Positions 8,400-16,346 of a DNA stretch of 33,329 nt are shown one piece after another. The stretch covers positions 1 to 33,329 of the IMG/VR virus record IMGVR_UViG_3300043775_002731. One strand, given 5' to 3'. Positions within the stretch are counted from its first letter, which is position 1; every line of letters starts with the position of its first letter. Source of the stretch: a virus. The notes under the pieces were generated by a model. That model saw only the letters and a program-made list of their open reading frames with translations, was not told where the DNA came from and made no database searches. Both the position numbers and the translations under genes were made by a program.

Positions 8400-10285
8400 C
8401 GAATTAAATTTAGCCCGCGAGCGCTGCCCATTCGCAAGGTGGGGCCGGAGCCCTCGTAAATCAAAGTTTTGAATGACTTCTTAGGGATGAGCCCGCCCAT
8501 TTTCAGCTTCTTTTTCCGGAACTCCGACCAGTTTTCATTTTTTTGTTTTCCTGTTTTAACTCCCGCTTGAGCGCGGAAGCCAAGCCGGGTGCGGCAAAGA
8601 TCGAATAATACAAGGAACGCATCCGCTATGTCCGGTGAAGCCCCCGTTCTACCTTTCATTTTTTTCTTCGGCTCGATGGCAACCGTGGCGTCCAAGCTCC
8701 CCGCAGTGGCCCCTGTAGTGTATCTGCGGGCCGTCAATTCCCGGGCGAGGTCCGGTTCTATCCCGCGAATTTGACCAAACTCCATGTAGTTTCGCGCTTC
8801 AAACCACAACTCGGTCACACGGTTTGCGTAACGGTCCTTCGCCATCGCACGGTCTTCACCAACGCGACTCATTGTGGACTTGCCCCCGAACTGGGAGCGG
8901 AACACTTCTGGGCTCCACTCTCGGGCCACAATATCCCCGAACGCGGGGGAGCCACTCACATCAACGCCCGCGTGCCTCGCGGTGACGCCCCTGCCCGTGC
9001 TCTCTTTTTTAAACGCCCGTGCGATCTGGAAATTTCGAGGGATGGTTTTCTCCGTCATATCGTCCTTTAAAATTTCGTAGCCCGTCAGAATCAGCACGCT
9101 GAGCCCCGTGTGCATCTCCTCCCCAAACAGACCAAAATAGGTCACTGTCCGATCTCCTTCGTTCGTGAACCCCGGGTCAGTCCCTGCGACGGGAACTGGA
9201 GGAGCAGCCCACTCCACATCCGCCCTCTCCGCGCCGAAGAAAATAATATCGGTCTCTGAAAATACGGTCTTCTCTCCGCCCTCGGGAGGGAAATAGCCGC
9301 GCCACTGACGCCAAAACCCGAACGAATCCTCGCCCATGTTTTTCTTCGCCTCCTCAAGGCGCTTGACGGTCGGGAGCCACGGATACAGAGAGTCGTCATT
9401 GTTTACAACATTGGGAGAGAGTGTGGCGTCGAAGCGGATCGCGTGCCCGTAGATCGTCTCCCACTCGAAGTCTTCGGGCGAGATGCTCTTCCAACCCGCT
9501 TTGGGAGTGGCAAAGATGCCGTGCGCGTCATAGTAGCTCGCAGGGTTGCCGAGGCCGATGGCTTGGCAATACGGGTTAGCAGTGAGGTTGGAAATCGCGG
9601 CCTGCATGATTGCGGGCGAAAGCTCCGGAAGCTCGTCGGCAATGAGGATCACCCGCTTGTTTTTGATGCCGATTATTTTTCCCGTCGCTTCCTTCTCCCG
9701 CTTCTTTTCTCCGGGGATCAGCTCGATACCGCACTTCTCGCTTCCACGAACGCCCATGGCATCACTCAGTCGAATCAGTCCGAAAGATGACGCGAGTTTT
9801 CCGACAACACGGATGCCGTCTGGAAGAGCGTTCCAATAGTCTTCAATCGAACCCCAGATGCGCTTGCGGCTCTCACGCAGAGTGGTGCTGGTGCAGAGGA
9901 CCTTGGTGTCGAGCGGAGCGGCCAGCCAGTTGACGATCCCCCACACAGCCGCCGTGTCCGTCTTGGAGCTGCTCGCGCACCCACTGACCGAAGAAAAGTT
10001 GTAGCTACACCACTCGTCAATCATGCGTTCACCCCATGGGTTTCTGAAAAAGGGTTTGCGGCTTGTGGCGGGCCACAGCATCGCGACGACATTCCAGAAG
10101 TGCTCGGCCTTCCCAAGCCCGCCGTCAGCGACTGAGAGGCCGGATAAAAAACAAACGAGTTCGATCTGAAGTTGGTTCATCTCACCCCAGTCTCGACCGT
10201 AAAAATAATTCCCGGGGATTGGGGGTTGCGCGGCGACTACGGGACTAACGGGTTTTTTCCCGGCTCTGGTTTTTTTATTTGCCAT
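8396..10285 (-). CDS. terL: Terminase large subunit
   Basis: A 629-residue ATPase-nuclease that packages DNA into proheads. Its N-terminal ATPase has a deviant Walker A, SGCASSSKTD around residues 101-110, and Walker B RVILIADELPEL around 211-222 with D217 and the catalytic E218. The C-terminal RNase H-like nuclease starts at VAGTDPGF, with D370. Further acidic candidates are D444 (HAGVDVSG) and D554/D557 (SPDIADAF). Length and order are normal for TerL. It is the first gene of the minus-strand late operon and diverges from integrase. No small terminase lies beside it. A candidate is 14 kb away. ATG at 10285 has no clear ribosome-binding site. Assignment is confident; the packaging type (cos or pac) is not visible. 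Confidence 0.93.
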   Translation of the reverse strand: MANKKTRAGKKPVSPVVAAQPPIPGNYFYGRDWGEMNQLQIELVCFLSGLSVADGGLGKAEHFWNVVAMLWPATSRKPFFRNPWGERMIDEWCSYNFSSVSGCASSSKTDTAAVWGIVNWLAAPLDTKVLCTSTTLRESRKRIWGSIEDYWNALPDGIRVVGKLASSFGLIRLSDAMGVRGSEKCGIELIPGEKKREKEATGKIIGIKNKRVILIADELPELSPAIMQAAISNLTANPYCQAIGLGNPASYYDAHGIFATPKAGWKSISPEDFEWETIYGHAIRFDATLSPNVVNNDDSLYPWLPTVKRLEEAKKNMGEDSFGFWRQWRGYFPPEGGEKTVFSETDIIFFGAERADVEWAAPPVPVAGTDPGFTNEGDRTVTYFGLFGEEMHTGLSVLILTGYEILKDDMTEKTIPRNFQIARAFKKESTGRGVTARHAGVDVSGSPAFGDIVAREWSPEVFRSQFGGKSTMSRVGEDRAMAKDRYANRVTELWFEARNYMEFGQIRGIEPDLARELTARRYTTGATAGSLDATVAIEPKKKMKGRTGASPDIADAFLVLFDLCRTRLGFRAQAGVKTGKQKNENWSEFRKKKLKMGGLIPKKSFKTLIYEGSGPTLRMGSARGLNLIR

Positions 10286-10320
10286 AGCCTTTTTGTAAGT
10301 CGCTGGCGGGGGGTATCAAC

Positions 10321-10503
10321 TTGTCCCCAGTTGTCCCCAGAGGAGTTAAGTCGTTGATTATCAAAGCGACCCTAACGGGATTCGAATGCCTTAGTTTTGT
10401 CATGCCAAGTGGCTGCTTTGCACTACAAAGCGGCTCCCAGATTGAGTTAGGTTATGCAGAGTGATGCAACCACATGAAGAAAAACTGAACGAATTTGTCC
10501 CCA
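10321..10503. repeat. TTGTCCCCA direct repeats flanking the attachment core (candidate arm sites)
   Basis: TTGTCCCCAG occurs twice in tandem at 10321-10330 and 10331-10340, and TTGTCCCCA again at 10495-10503. They flank the T-arm-like core at 10365-10390 and end 17 bases before the integrase start. Tyrosine integrases of the lambda type bind short repeated arm sites placed either side of the crossover core, so these repeats are good arm-site candidates. The 234-base gap 10286-10519 shows no gene. It also contains an imperfect hairpin near 10412-10434. Confidence 0.45.
10365..10390 (-). other. Candidate attP core resembling a tRNA 3' end
   Basis: On the minus strand the sequence reads GGCATTCGAATCCCGTTAGG and then GTCGCT. 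TTCGAAT is a standard tRNA T-loop, and the 3' side (CCCGT then a 7-base acceptor-like tract) follows with tRNA spacing. The 5' half of a tRNA is not present, because the upstream T-stem does not pair. A tRNA 3' fragment beside a phage integrase gene is the usual form of attP in phages that integrate in tRNA genes. The tRNA identity and the host attB cannot be read here. Confidence 0.4.
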
Positions 10504-10519
10504 CATTGTCAAACCCTGC

Positions 10520-11806
10520 ATGAGAGAAAAAACGTACGAAAAATTGGAGCAGGGGCTCAAAGCAAAAAAATCGGTTGTAATACGGATTGGGGGGCGGCGG
10601 CTCGCAGTTCACCCTGAAAAAGGTAGAGACAGATGGACGATATGCTGGCACGATGGGATTAAGCGCCAGAAGAAAAATGTCTCTGACGAGGCCGAAGTTC
10701 GCGGGCTGGTTAAAAAAGTTGTAGCGGCTTTTGAGCAAGGAGAAAAAGTTGTTGACAACCTTTCCGCAGAGAGGCTGAGCGACTATATTGACATTGACAC
10801 AACTCTTCGAGGTGTCAACCTCCACGAGCTAGTGGCACACTATAAAGCCCACCTCAATCAACAGTCAGCGCCTCTTTCGGAGGTCTGTGAAAAGTATAGG
10901 GAATCCATTTCCGATAAAAGCGAGCGCCATCAGAATACAGTTCGCTTACACCTTAAAAAGTTGTGCGCGGCATTTAAAGGCTCGATAGCTGCCATCAAGG
11001 CTACTGACATTGACGAGTACCTAAAAAGCTACCCGGGGGCTAAGACCAAGAAAAACCACCGAGTTAGTATTTGTTCTGTCTTTGCCTACGCCCAACGAAA
11101 AGGAATCCTACCAGTTGGGTTGACCGAGGCACAAAAATCTGAACGTCCGACGACTTCCATTGTCGAACCTTGTGTGGTATCATCACAAGACCTAACTAAA
11201 CTGCTAAGTGAATGCACCAACAAACGGCTATCCGCTTATATGGCAATCGCCGCGTTTGCTGGGGTCCGCTCAGCGGAAATCCAACGTCTTAGATGGAGAG
11301 ATATTCGCGAAGAGGTAGACGACGCTGGGTTTGGGGCAATTGTCCTCGGACCCAAAATCACCAAGACTAACCGCCGTCGAATAGCGGAGGTCTCCCCGAA
11401 CCTGAGAGCATGGATTGATAAACTGCGAGGAGAGCCGGATGAATTCGTTACTTACCCAGAAGAGGAATTTTACAGCTTGTATGAGCACCTCTCCAAGCTT
11501 TGTAAAAAACTTGGCGTCACGAAAGAGCAGAACGCATTCAGGCATACCTTCGTTTCGTGCCATATCGAGCTGCACCGAGACGGGCCGCGAACAGCTAAAA
11601 CCGCAGGGCACAGCCTCACGATGCTGGAGACTAATTATCTTAAATTAGTCTCGCGAAACGAAGCGGACGCTTGGTTCAAAATTTTTCCCCCAGAGACAAA
11701 AACATACGCCCCGGTGGTCCTTAAACCAAAAAGATCAAATCGTCGTATAAAAGACTTGGTAGCTGAGAGAAACACCAGCTTCCAACAACAACAAAAGAGA
11801 AAATAA
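10520..11806 (+). CDS. int: Tyrosine-recombinase integrase
   Basis: A 428-residue site-specific recombinase that would join phage and host att sites. The N-terminal ~100 residues may be an arm-binding domain. Residues about 118-205 are a SAM-like core-binding domain (YRESISDKSERHQNTVRLHLKK). The catalytic domain from about 220 has box I AFAGVRSAEIQRLRW (R250), a probable catalytic lysine near 279-282, box II NAFRHTF (N338 in the usual HxxR His position, R341), AGHS (H364) and the nucleophile Y373 in TNYLKLV. All key residues except the first box II His are present. It diverges from terminase and is followed after one base by a DNA-binding protein gene. ATG at 10520 has no Shine-Dalgarno. Confidence 0.93.
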   Translation: MREKTYEKLEQGLKAKKSVVIRIGGRRLAVHPEKGRDRWTICWHDGIKRQKKNVSDEAEVRGLVKKVVAAFEQGEKVVDNLSAERLSDYIDIDTTLRGVNLHELVAHYKAHLNQQSAPLSEVCEKYRESISDKSERHQNTVRLHLKKLCAAFKGSIAAIKATDIDEYLKSYPGAKTKKNHRVSICSVFAYAQRKGILPVGLTEAQKSERPTTSIVEPCVVSSQDLTKLLSECTNKRLSAYMAIAAFAGVRSAEIQRLRWRDIREEVDDAGFGAIVLGPKITKTNRRRIAEVSPNLRAWIDKLRGEPDEFVTYPEEEFYSLYEHLSKLCKKLGVTKEQNAFRHTFVSCHIELHRDGPRTAKTAGHSLTMLETNYLKLVSRNEADAWFKIFPPETKTYAPVVLKPKRSNRRIKDLVAERNTSFQQQQKRK

Positions 11807-11807
11807 A

Positions 11808-12152
11808 ATGCCAAACCAACTAAGTGAAAGCAAAATCCGCATGACTTATAGCGAGTTTTCGGATGTCTACGAAACCATAAAAGCCTTGGCCCTTCGCTCC
11901 CGAACCGATGTGAGCCAAATAGTCAGGAACGCGACCTCCGACTTCCTGCAAAAACACAAGCACGGGCGGTGGGTCCCGGCCCAGTATAAATCGCCCGCTG
12001 AAATCCGTGTCGATGTAATGAGGCGCATCAGCTACACTGAGTGGCGTGATGTGAACGAAGAACTAACGGCGATGGCCTCTGCCGAAAGGGTGGACAAAGC
12101 AGACCTCCTGAGAGCTGCGGTTCACACCTACCTCGCGAACCTGAAAAAATAA
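11808..12152 (+). CDS. Tandem-duplicated small DNA-binding (ribbon-helix-helix-like) protein
   Basis: A 114-residue protein built of two similar halves: residues about 9-50 (KIRMTYSEFSDVYETIK... then SQIVRNATSDFLQ) and about 65-111 (IRVDVMRRISYTEWRDVNEE... then ADLLRAAVHTYLA). Each half reads as a short strand with alternating residues followed by two helices, the pattern of Arc/MetJ ribbon-helix-helix repressors. These normally dimerise; a duplication would make a single-chain dimer. It lies between integrase (1-base gap) and the HTH gene (overlap), so a regulatory or recombination-directionality role is inferred. Family assignment is by pattern only. Confidence 0.55.
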   Translation: MPNQLSESKIRMTYSEFSDVYETIKALALRSRTDVSQIVRNATSDFLQKHKHGRWVPAQYKSPAEIRVDVMRRISYTEWRDVNEELTAMASAERVDKADLLRAAVHTYLANLKK

Positions 12153-12427
12153 TGGACCCTTTTCTGACTCCCCGCGATGTCTCAGTAAAGATGAAGGTGA
12201 GCGCTCGCACGGTTGCCACATGGTTGAAAAATGGGATGCCCCATTTTAAACTGGGCAAAACCGTGCGGGTCTCCCCCGACGATCTCAATTTATGGATAAA
12301 ACAAAACCGCAGAAAAAACTCGTTGCCATTGACCCGGGAGCTAGTGGAGGTCTTGCTTGGAGGACCGATACGAAAACGGAAAGTATCAAAATGCCAGAAA
12401 CAGAAGGAGACATTCTCAACGTGCTGA
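12152..12427 (+). CDS. Excisionase-like MerR-type helix-turn-helix protein
   Basis: A 91-residue protein starting MDPFLTPRDVSVKMKVSART. Residues 5-50 match the excisionase/MerR-like winged helix: LTPRDVSVKMKVSARTVATW is the helix-turn-helix, HFKLGKTVRVSPDDLNLWIKQ the wing and last helix. Such proteins act as recombination directionality factors or as simple regulators. The start overlaps the previous stop by one base. The last ~35 residues (from SLPLTREL) have no homology-like pattern and overlap the resolvase gene in another frame for 136 bases. The A AAA AAC heptamer at the domain end could shift ribosomes into that frame. Confidence 0.75.
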   Translation: MDPFLTPRDVSVKMKVSARTVATWLKNGMPHFKLGKTVRVSPDDLNLWIKQNRRKNSLPLTRELVEVLLGGPIRKRKVSKCQKQKETFSTC

Positions 12428-12756
12428 GAGGGTTTAATCATATTGATACTTGTGTAATCTTGGAAGAGGTTGGCGGGTATGTTGGCAAAGCCCAGCCGGG
12501 CTCCGCTATGTTCGTTTTTGGCCGTAACACAGGCTTCCTGATTGGCGCGATCATGGCTCTCGGATTCAGGCTGGAAATGGTGAGGCCCCAGACATGGCAA
12601 AAAAACCTCGGGATAGGCACGAGTCGAACCTGCGCTTCCAAGACCGAGTGGAAAAATAAATTGAAGGCGCTGGCTCAACGCAAATTTCCTGACGCAAAAG
12701 TGACGCTCGCAACAGCGGACGCGCTCCTAATTCTCGACTACGCCGAAAACCTTTGA
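12292..12756 (+). CDS. RuvC-like Holliday junction resolvase
   Basis: A 154-residue RNase H-fold nuclease starting MDKTKPQKKLVAIDPGASGG. Acidic residues expected for metal binding are D14 (AIDPGASGG), E58/E59 (VILEEVGG), D143 (LATADALLIL) and D149. Proteins of this type, RuvC-like and poxvirus A22-like, cleave branched phage DNA before packaging. It overlaps the HTH gene by 136 bases and ends within the start of the helicase gene. The ATG at 12292 has no ribosome-binding site. The frame is open back to 12250, so it could be made by frameshift from the HTH gene as well as from this ATG. Confidence 0.82.
   Translation: MDKTKPQKKLVAIDPGASGGLAWRTDTKTESIKMPETEGDILNVLRGFNHIDTCVILEEVGGYVGKAQPGSAMFVFGRNTGFLIGAIMALGFRLEMVRPQTWQKNLGIGTSRTCASKTEWKNKLKALAQRKFPDAKVTLATADALLILDYAENL
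12313..12319 (+). other. Possible -1 ribosomal frameshift heptamer (A AAA AAC)
   Basis: In the HTH gene frame the codons are AGA AAA AAC (12311-12319, codons 54-56), so the heptamer is in the exact X XXY YYZ phase. A shift to -1 enters the resolvase frame, giving HTH domain plus LVAIDPGASGG. No strong stem-loop is obvious downstream, and no Shine-Dalgarno stimulator upstream, so efficiency is unknown. Confidence 0.35.
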
Positions 12757-15212
12757 AACTTCTCCCATACCAGTCTTCACACGCTGAACGCATAGAATAC
12801 GCGTTACGTGACCGTGGGCTCGCCATCGACGGAAGTGACCCGGGCGTAGGTAAAACCTACGTTGCCGCGCACGTCGCCAAGTCCATAGGGGCTCGTGTTC
12901 TGGTAGTATGCCCTAAAGTTTCTATCCCTCCGTGGAAAAAAATACTGAACGGGTTTGGCGTCCCTATCCTCGATGTAGTGAACTACGAAAAACTGCGGAC
13001 GGGGAAAACTCCGCACGGTTGTTGGAACCAACGAAAACAATTTAGCTGGGATGTTCCGGAAGGCACTCTTGTTATTTTCGACGAGGTCCACCGCTGTAAA
13101 GGGAAAGACTCGCAAAATGCAAAAATGCTACGGGACATTCACACTTCAACAGCTCGGCCTTACGGGCCTGATTTATTGCTTCTGTCGGCGACACTGGCTG
13201 AAAATCCGATGGAGTTACGCGCTGTGGCCCATGTGGCGGGGCTCAGTGACTGGCACTCCTTCTGGAGTTGGCTGCTCCGCAACGGATGTAAGAAGGGGCG
13301 CTTCGGGCTTGAATTTAATAAGCACAGGCAGGATGTCCTGACCCGCCTGCACGATGAGTTTTTCGTTAAGCGCGGCTCTCGGATTCGCATTGCCGACTTG
13401 GGGGACCAATTTCCAGAAACGCAGATCACCGCCGACGCTCTGGACTTCGGGGATGAAATTGACCGCATTTACAAAGAAATGGATGCAGAATTATCCGCTT
13501 TGGAAGAAAAAGCGGAGAACGATAAGCCCGCTCAAGCCCTTACCATCGCGCTCCGTGCAAGGCAGCAAGTCGAACTGTGCAAGGTCCCGGGCATCGTCTC
13601 GCTGGCGCAAGATTTTTTAGACGAGGGAAAATCGGTCGTCGTCTTTACAAACTACCGAGCAACCCTTGATGCTCTATGCACAAAGCTAAAAACAAAGTGT
13701 GCGATTCATGGAGGGCAAGACGCGGACGAGCGACAAAACTGCATCGAAAGGTTTCAGGCGAACCAAGAGCGTGTGGTAGTCGTCAACATCGTGGCGGGGG
13801 GAGTCTCGCTGTCCCTCCACGACATACACAACACAAACCCGCGTGTCGCTCTTGTGTGCCCGACCTACAGCGCCACCGACCTCCGACAGGCTCTGGGGCG
13901 GGTTCATAGGTCAGGCGGATCGAAGTCTCTGCAACGAATTTTGTTCGCCGCAGGAACCATTGAAGAAAAAATTTGTGCTCGGGTTTCTGCAAAACTCGAA
14001 CGCCTCGACTTACTTAATGACGGGGACTTCAACACCTCGAAAAATACTTTGAACGAAATTCAAGATACCTCGTCTAAGGTTGAAACAGAAATCATGTCAA
14101 AGAATAAACCTGAAAACAAATTAGAGCATGAAGACAGAGCGCACAGCAAGCACTCCCCGTCTTCCTTGGAGAACAAAGCTCGTTGCCCCGGGTGGTTTAA
14201 CGACCCCGACCCAAACAAGGACCGCAGTGCGGCAGACCGAGGATCACTTGGGCACGAAATGGTGGAAAAAGACGACTTTGACATGGCCCCGGACGACCTA
14301 GAACTGACCGAGGCTGCGGTGCGGTGCAAGCAATTCATGGCCCGCTTTAACAAGCCGGGGACAGTCCATCACAAGGAGCTTCGCCTCCCTATACAAGACC
14401 AATTCGGACACCTCGATCACTTGTTCATTCACACGGACCCATACGCGGATTTAGTGGACTTGAAATTTGCTCGGAACTTCTACAGAGCCGATACGGGGCA
14501 GTTCTGGGCTTACATGATCGGAGTCTGGGACAAGTTTCCAAATGTCAATGAAATACGAGTATGGGTTCTACACCCATTCCTAGACCGTGTTGATACGGAG
14601 ACCTACACCAGAGAAGGAGACTACAACAGGCTCCACGCGACTGTCGCAAGTATCATCCAACGTGCCAACGAATGCGACCCCTCCACATTCCGAGTTGGCA
14701 AGCATTGCACCTACTGTGGCCGACTCTCAACCTGCCGTAGCTGGGCAGAGATCGGTGTGAGCATTGCTTCGCGCTACGGCAAGGAAGCGGAGAAATACAC
14801 TCTCCCGGCAACTGGTTCCACACAGGGCTCTGAAGTGGAAGATGTGGAGACGCTCGCGATTCTGTGGCGCATTGCTCCCCTTGTGAAAAAAGCAAGTGAA
14901 GGCTGGCGCAAGGCGGCTCTTCAAAAACGGCTGGAGGGTTTTGACATCCCCGGACTGACCCTCGCGGAGAGAGCTGGATCGCGGGAGATAACCAATGCTG
15001 CTGGAGCGTTCGAGGCTGTGGCAGACCGCGTAAAGCCGGAAGATTTTATTCAAGCGTGCGACGTAAAAGTCGGCGCACTCGAAAAGATTTTTGCGGAGAC
15101 CTATCCCCGTGGGGAGAAGGGTTCCTCAAAAAAGGAGCTAATGACGAGGCTAATTGACGCCTCTGCAATAAGCTCCGGAGCCCCTTCGCAGGAGCTAAGG
15201 GAACTCAAATAA
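12753..15212 (+). CDS. SF2 helicase fused to Cas4-like (DUF2800-type) nuclease
   Basis: An 819-residue protein starting with TTG at 12753, inside the resolvase stop. Residues 1-445 form a Snf2/DEAD-type ATPase: Walker A DPGVGKT (29-35), DEVH (110-113), SAT (145-147), VVVVNIVAGGVSLSL (341-355) and motif VI DLRQALGRVHRSGG (376-389). Residues about 465-670 form a PD-(D/E)XK nuclease: SKHSPSS, H501, GHLDHL (D555), VDLKFA (D569, K571) and QFWAY (583-587). Four cysteines (C479, C652, C655, C661) are arranged like the Cas4/AddB iron-sulphur cluster. It probably acts in phage recombination or replication. The two modules are usually separate genes. An in-frame ATG at 14094 (MSKNKPENK) could start the nuclease alone. 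Confidence 0.85.
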   Translation: MKLLPYQSSHAERIEYALRDRGLAIDGSDPGVGKTYVAAHVAKSIGARVLVVCPKVSIPPWKKILNGFGVPILDVVNYEKLRTGKTPHGCWNQRKQFSWDVPEGTLVIFDEVHRCKGKDSQNAKMLRDIHTSTARPYGPDLLLLSATLAENPMELRAVAHVAGLSDWHSFWSWLLRNGCKKGRFGLEFNKHRQDVLTRLHDEFFVKRGSRIRIADLGDQFPETQITADALDFGDEIDRIYKEMDAELSALEEKAENDKPAQALTIALRARQQVELCKVPGIVSLAQDFLDEGKSVVVFTNYRATLDALCTKLKTKCAIHGGQDADERQNCIERFQANQERVVVVNIVAGGVSLSLHDIHNTNPRVALVCPTYSATDLRQALGRVHRSGGSKSLQRILFAAGTIEEKICARVSAKLERLDLLNDGDFNTSKNTLNEIQDTSSKVETEIMSKNKPENKLEHEDRAHSKHSPSSLENKARCPGWFNDPDPNKDRSAADRGSLGHEMVEKDDFDMAPDDLELTEAAVRCKQFMARFNKPGTVHHKELRLPIQDQFGHLDHLFIHTDPYADLVDLKFARNFYRADTGQFWAYMIGVWDKFPNVNEIRVWVLHPFLDRVDTETYTREGDYNRLHATVASIIQRANECDPSTFRVGKHCTYCGRLSTCRSWAEIGVSIASRYGKEAEKYTLPATGSTQGSEVEDVETLAILWRIAPLVKKASEGWRKAALQKRLEGFDIPGLTLAERAGSREITNAAGAFEAVADRVKPEDFIQACDVKVGALEKIFAETYPRGEKGSSKKELMTRLIDASAISSGAPSQELRELK

Positions 15213-15245
15213 ACCAAACCAAAAATACACAACACAAATAATACT

Positions 15246-16001
15246 ATGGCATCAATGTCATTCAGCGATAAAACCCCCGAACCCGTAATTGAAGCGACCG
15301 CCGAGGAAATCCGCGACGTGCAAGAAGTGAGCGCCACCCTAGCTGTGCGACCCGCTGCGCCAGTTGCAGTCTATGTCGAAGGAGAGGACGCCGAAGGTGA
15401 GTTTTCTTCTCGCGACATCCAATGGCCCGGGCTCTCGCTCGTAACAAAAACATCGTCAGATGCCGAAATTTACGGCGTAGGCGCGTGGCTCATCGGCAAG
15501 GAGACGCCCGTTGGCAAATACACGGAGCCTCTAAAGGTCGTCGCTGTCAAAATCCAGAAAGCGTATCAGGAGCAAATTCCTTTTGGCACGGGCGCTCGCG
15601 CTCGCATGTTCCGCACAGCCGACGAAGTTCTTCAGGCTGGCCTGAGCCTTGAATGGGGCTCGGAAGCCCGCGCTGCCGAAGTCTTGGGAATCCGCTTCTG
15701 GCTTCCACAACCAGAGGGGGTGGATGCGCCTCACGTTTTTACGCTTGAGGGACCGGAAGGTTATGGCGCTATCGTTAAGTTTTTCGCGGCCCGGACCACC
15801 TACGGGACCGTTGGGAAGACGCTCATCAGCGCGAGCCAGAGCTTCCTACGCATGGATCGTGGAGGCTTGCCGTCCGGAGCGTGGGAGATGACGGCCACAA
15901 AAGAAGCGAAGAACGGGAACACTTGGCTGCTGCCCCGTCTCAAGCCCGCAGGCAAAACCTCCCCCGACTTGGCGGCGTTTCTTAGATCGCTCGGGGTTTA
16001 A
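15246..16001 (+). CDS. Replication-module protein, possibly a single-stranded DNA-binding protein
   Basis: A 251-residue soluble protein starting MASMSFSDKTPEPVIEAT. The N-terminal ~45 residues are acidic and disordered-looking. From about 55 it is strand-rich with many aromatics and basic residues (VGKYTEPLKVVAVKIQKAYQEQ; FFAARTTYGTVGKTLIS; NTWLLPRLKPAG). No catalytic motif is visible. In many phages the gene between DUF2800-type nuclease and DNA polymerase encodes a DUF2815-type ssDNA-binding protein. This gene holds that position, but I cannot match the family sequence, so the function is inferred from place only. Its A/C-rich leader (CCAAACCAAAAATACACAAC) is typical of the window. Confidence 0.5.
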   Translation: MASMSFSDKTPEPVIEATAEEIRDVQEVSATLAVRPAAPVAVYVEGEDAEGEFSSRDIQWPGLSLVTKTSSDAEIYGVGAWLIGKETPVGKYTEPLKVVAVKIQKAYQEQIPFGTGARARMFRTADEVLQAGLSLEWGSEARAAEVLGIRFWLPQPEGVDAPHVFTLEGPEGYGAIVKFFAARTTYGTVGKTLISASQSFLRMDRGGLPSGAWEMTATKEAKNGNTWLLPRLKPAGKTSPDLAAFLRSLGV

Positions 16002-16006
16002 ACACA

Positions 16007-16228
16007 ATGCATACACCATTACCGATTTTGCGTAAGCGGGCGGAAGTGGACCTCATGCACTTTGCAGCTTCCTCCGGGGCAGACCCGGAGGAGGTATGGG
16101 GGACGCTTATGACGGCACAAAGCAAGCCAGAAGTGCTTGAACACAGCGAAGCAGGGGAAGGCTTGTGGGAGTCGTTCCTCGTTCTTAGAAGCGCCGAAAA
16201 AGCGGCCCTCACAACTTTCGCTTCTTAG
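16007..16228 (+). CDS. Small hypothetical protein
   Basis: A 73-residue protein starting MHTPLPILRKRAEVDLMHFA. It is mostly helical and acidic (SSGADPEEVWGTLMTAQSK). No motif or membrane segment is visible. It begins 5 bases after the preceding stop, which itself lies in a GGTTTAAAC motif. Its stop codon lies inside a CGCTTCT/AGAAGCG inverted repeat. Function is unknown; the replication operon context is the only clue. Confidence 0.55.
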   Translation: MHTPLPILRKRAEVDLMHFAASSGADPEEVWGTLMTAQSKPEVLEHSEAGEGLWESFLVLRSAEKAALTTFAS

Positions 16229-16346
16229 AAGCGGCGGACAAACCGGGAGTGTCCGAAAAGCACCTTAGCGGTCTTGGCTTTCCGCTACTCATAGCAGCCT
16301 GCGCTCGGCTGTAGGTCAACCCCGGGGGAGCGCACCCCTTTTTTTC
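16229..16346 (+). promoter_or_regulatory. Structured leader before DNA polymerase with terminator-like end
   Basis: This 118-base gap has no gene. It contains CGGACA/TGTCCG and AGCGG/CCGCT short stems. It ends with a GGGG-7 bases-CCCC stem (16324-16338) followed by seven T (16339-16345) one base before the polymerase ATG at 16347. That is the shape of a weak intrinsic terminator or attenuator placed just before a gene that must be transcribed, so readthrough control is possible. The stem is short, so confidence is low. Confidence 0.35.

Noticed and set aside
10365-10434. Complete tRNA on the minus strand
   Set aside because: Only the T-loop to 3' end is tRNA-like. The T-stem 5' side does not pair and the 5' half is missing, so it is treated as a candidate attP fragment.
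12028-12678. 216-codon minus-strand frame
   Set aside because: Opposes three well-supported plus-strand genes and has no recognisable motif.
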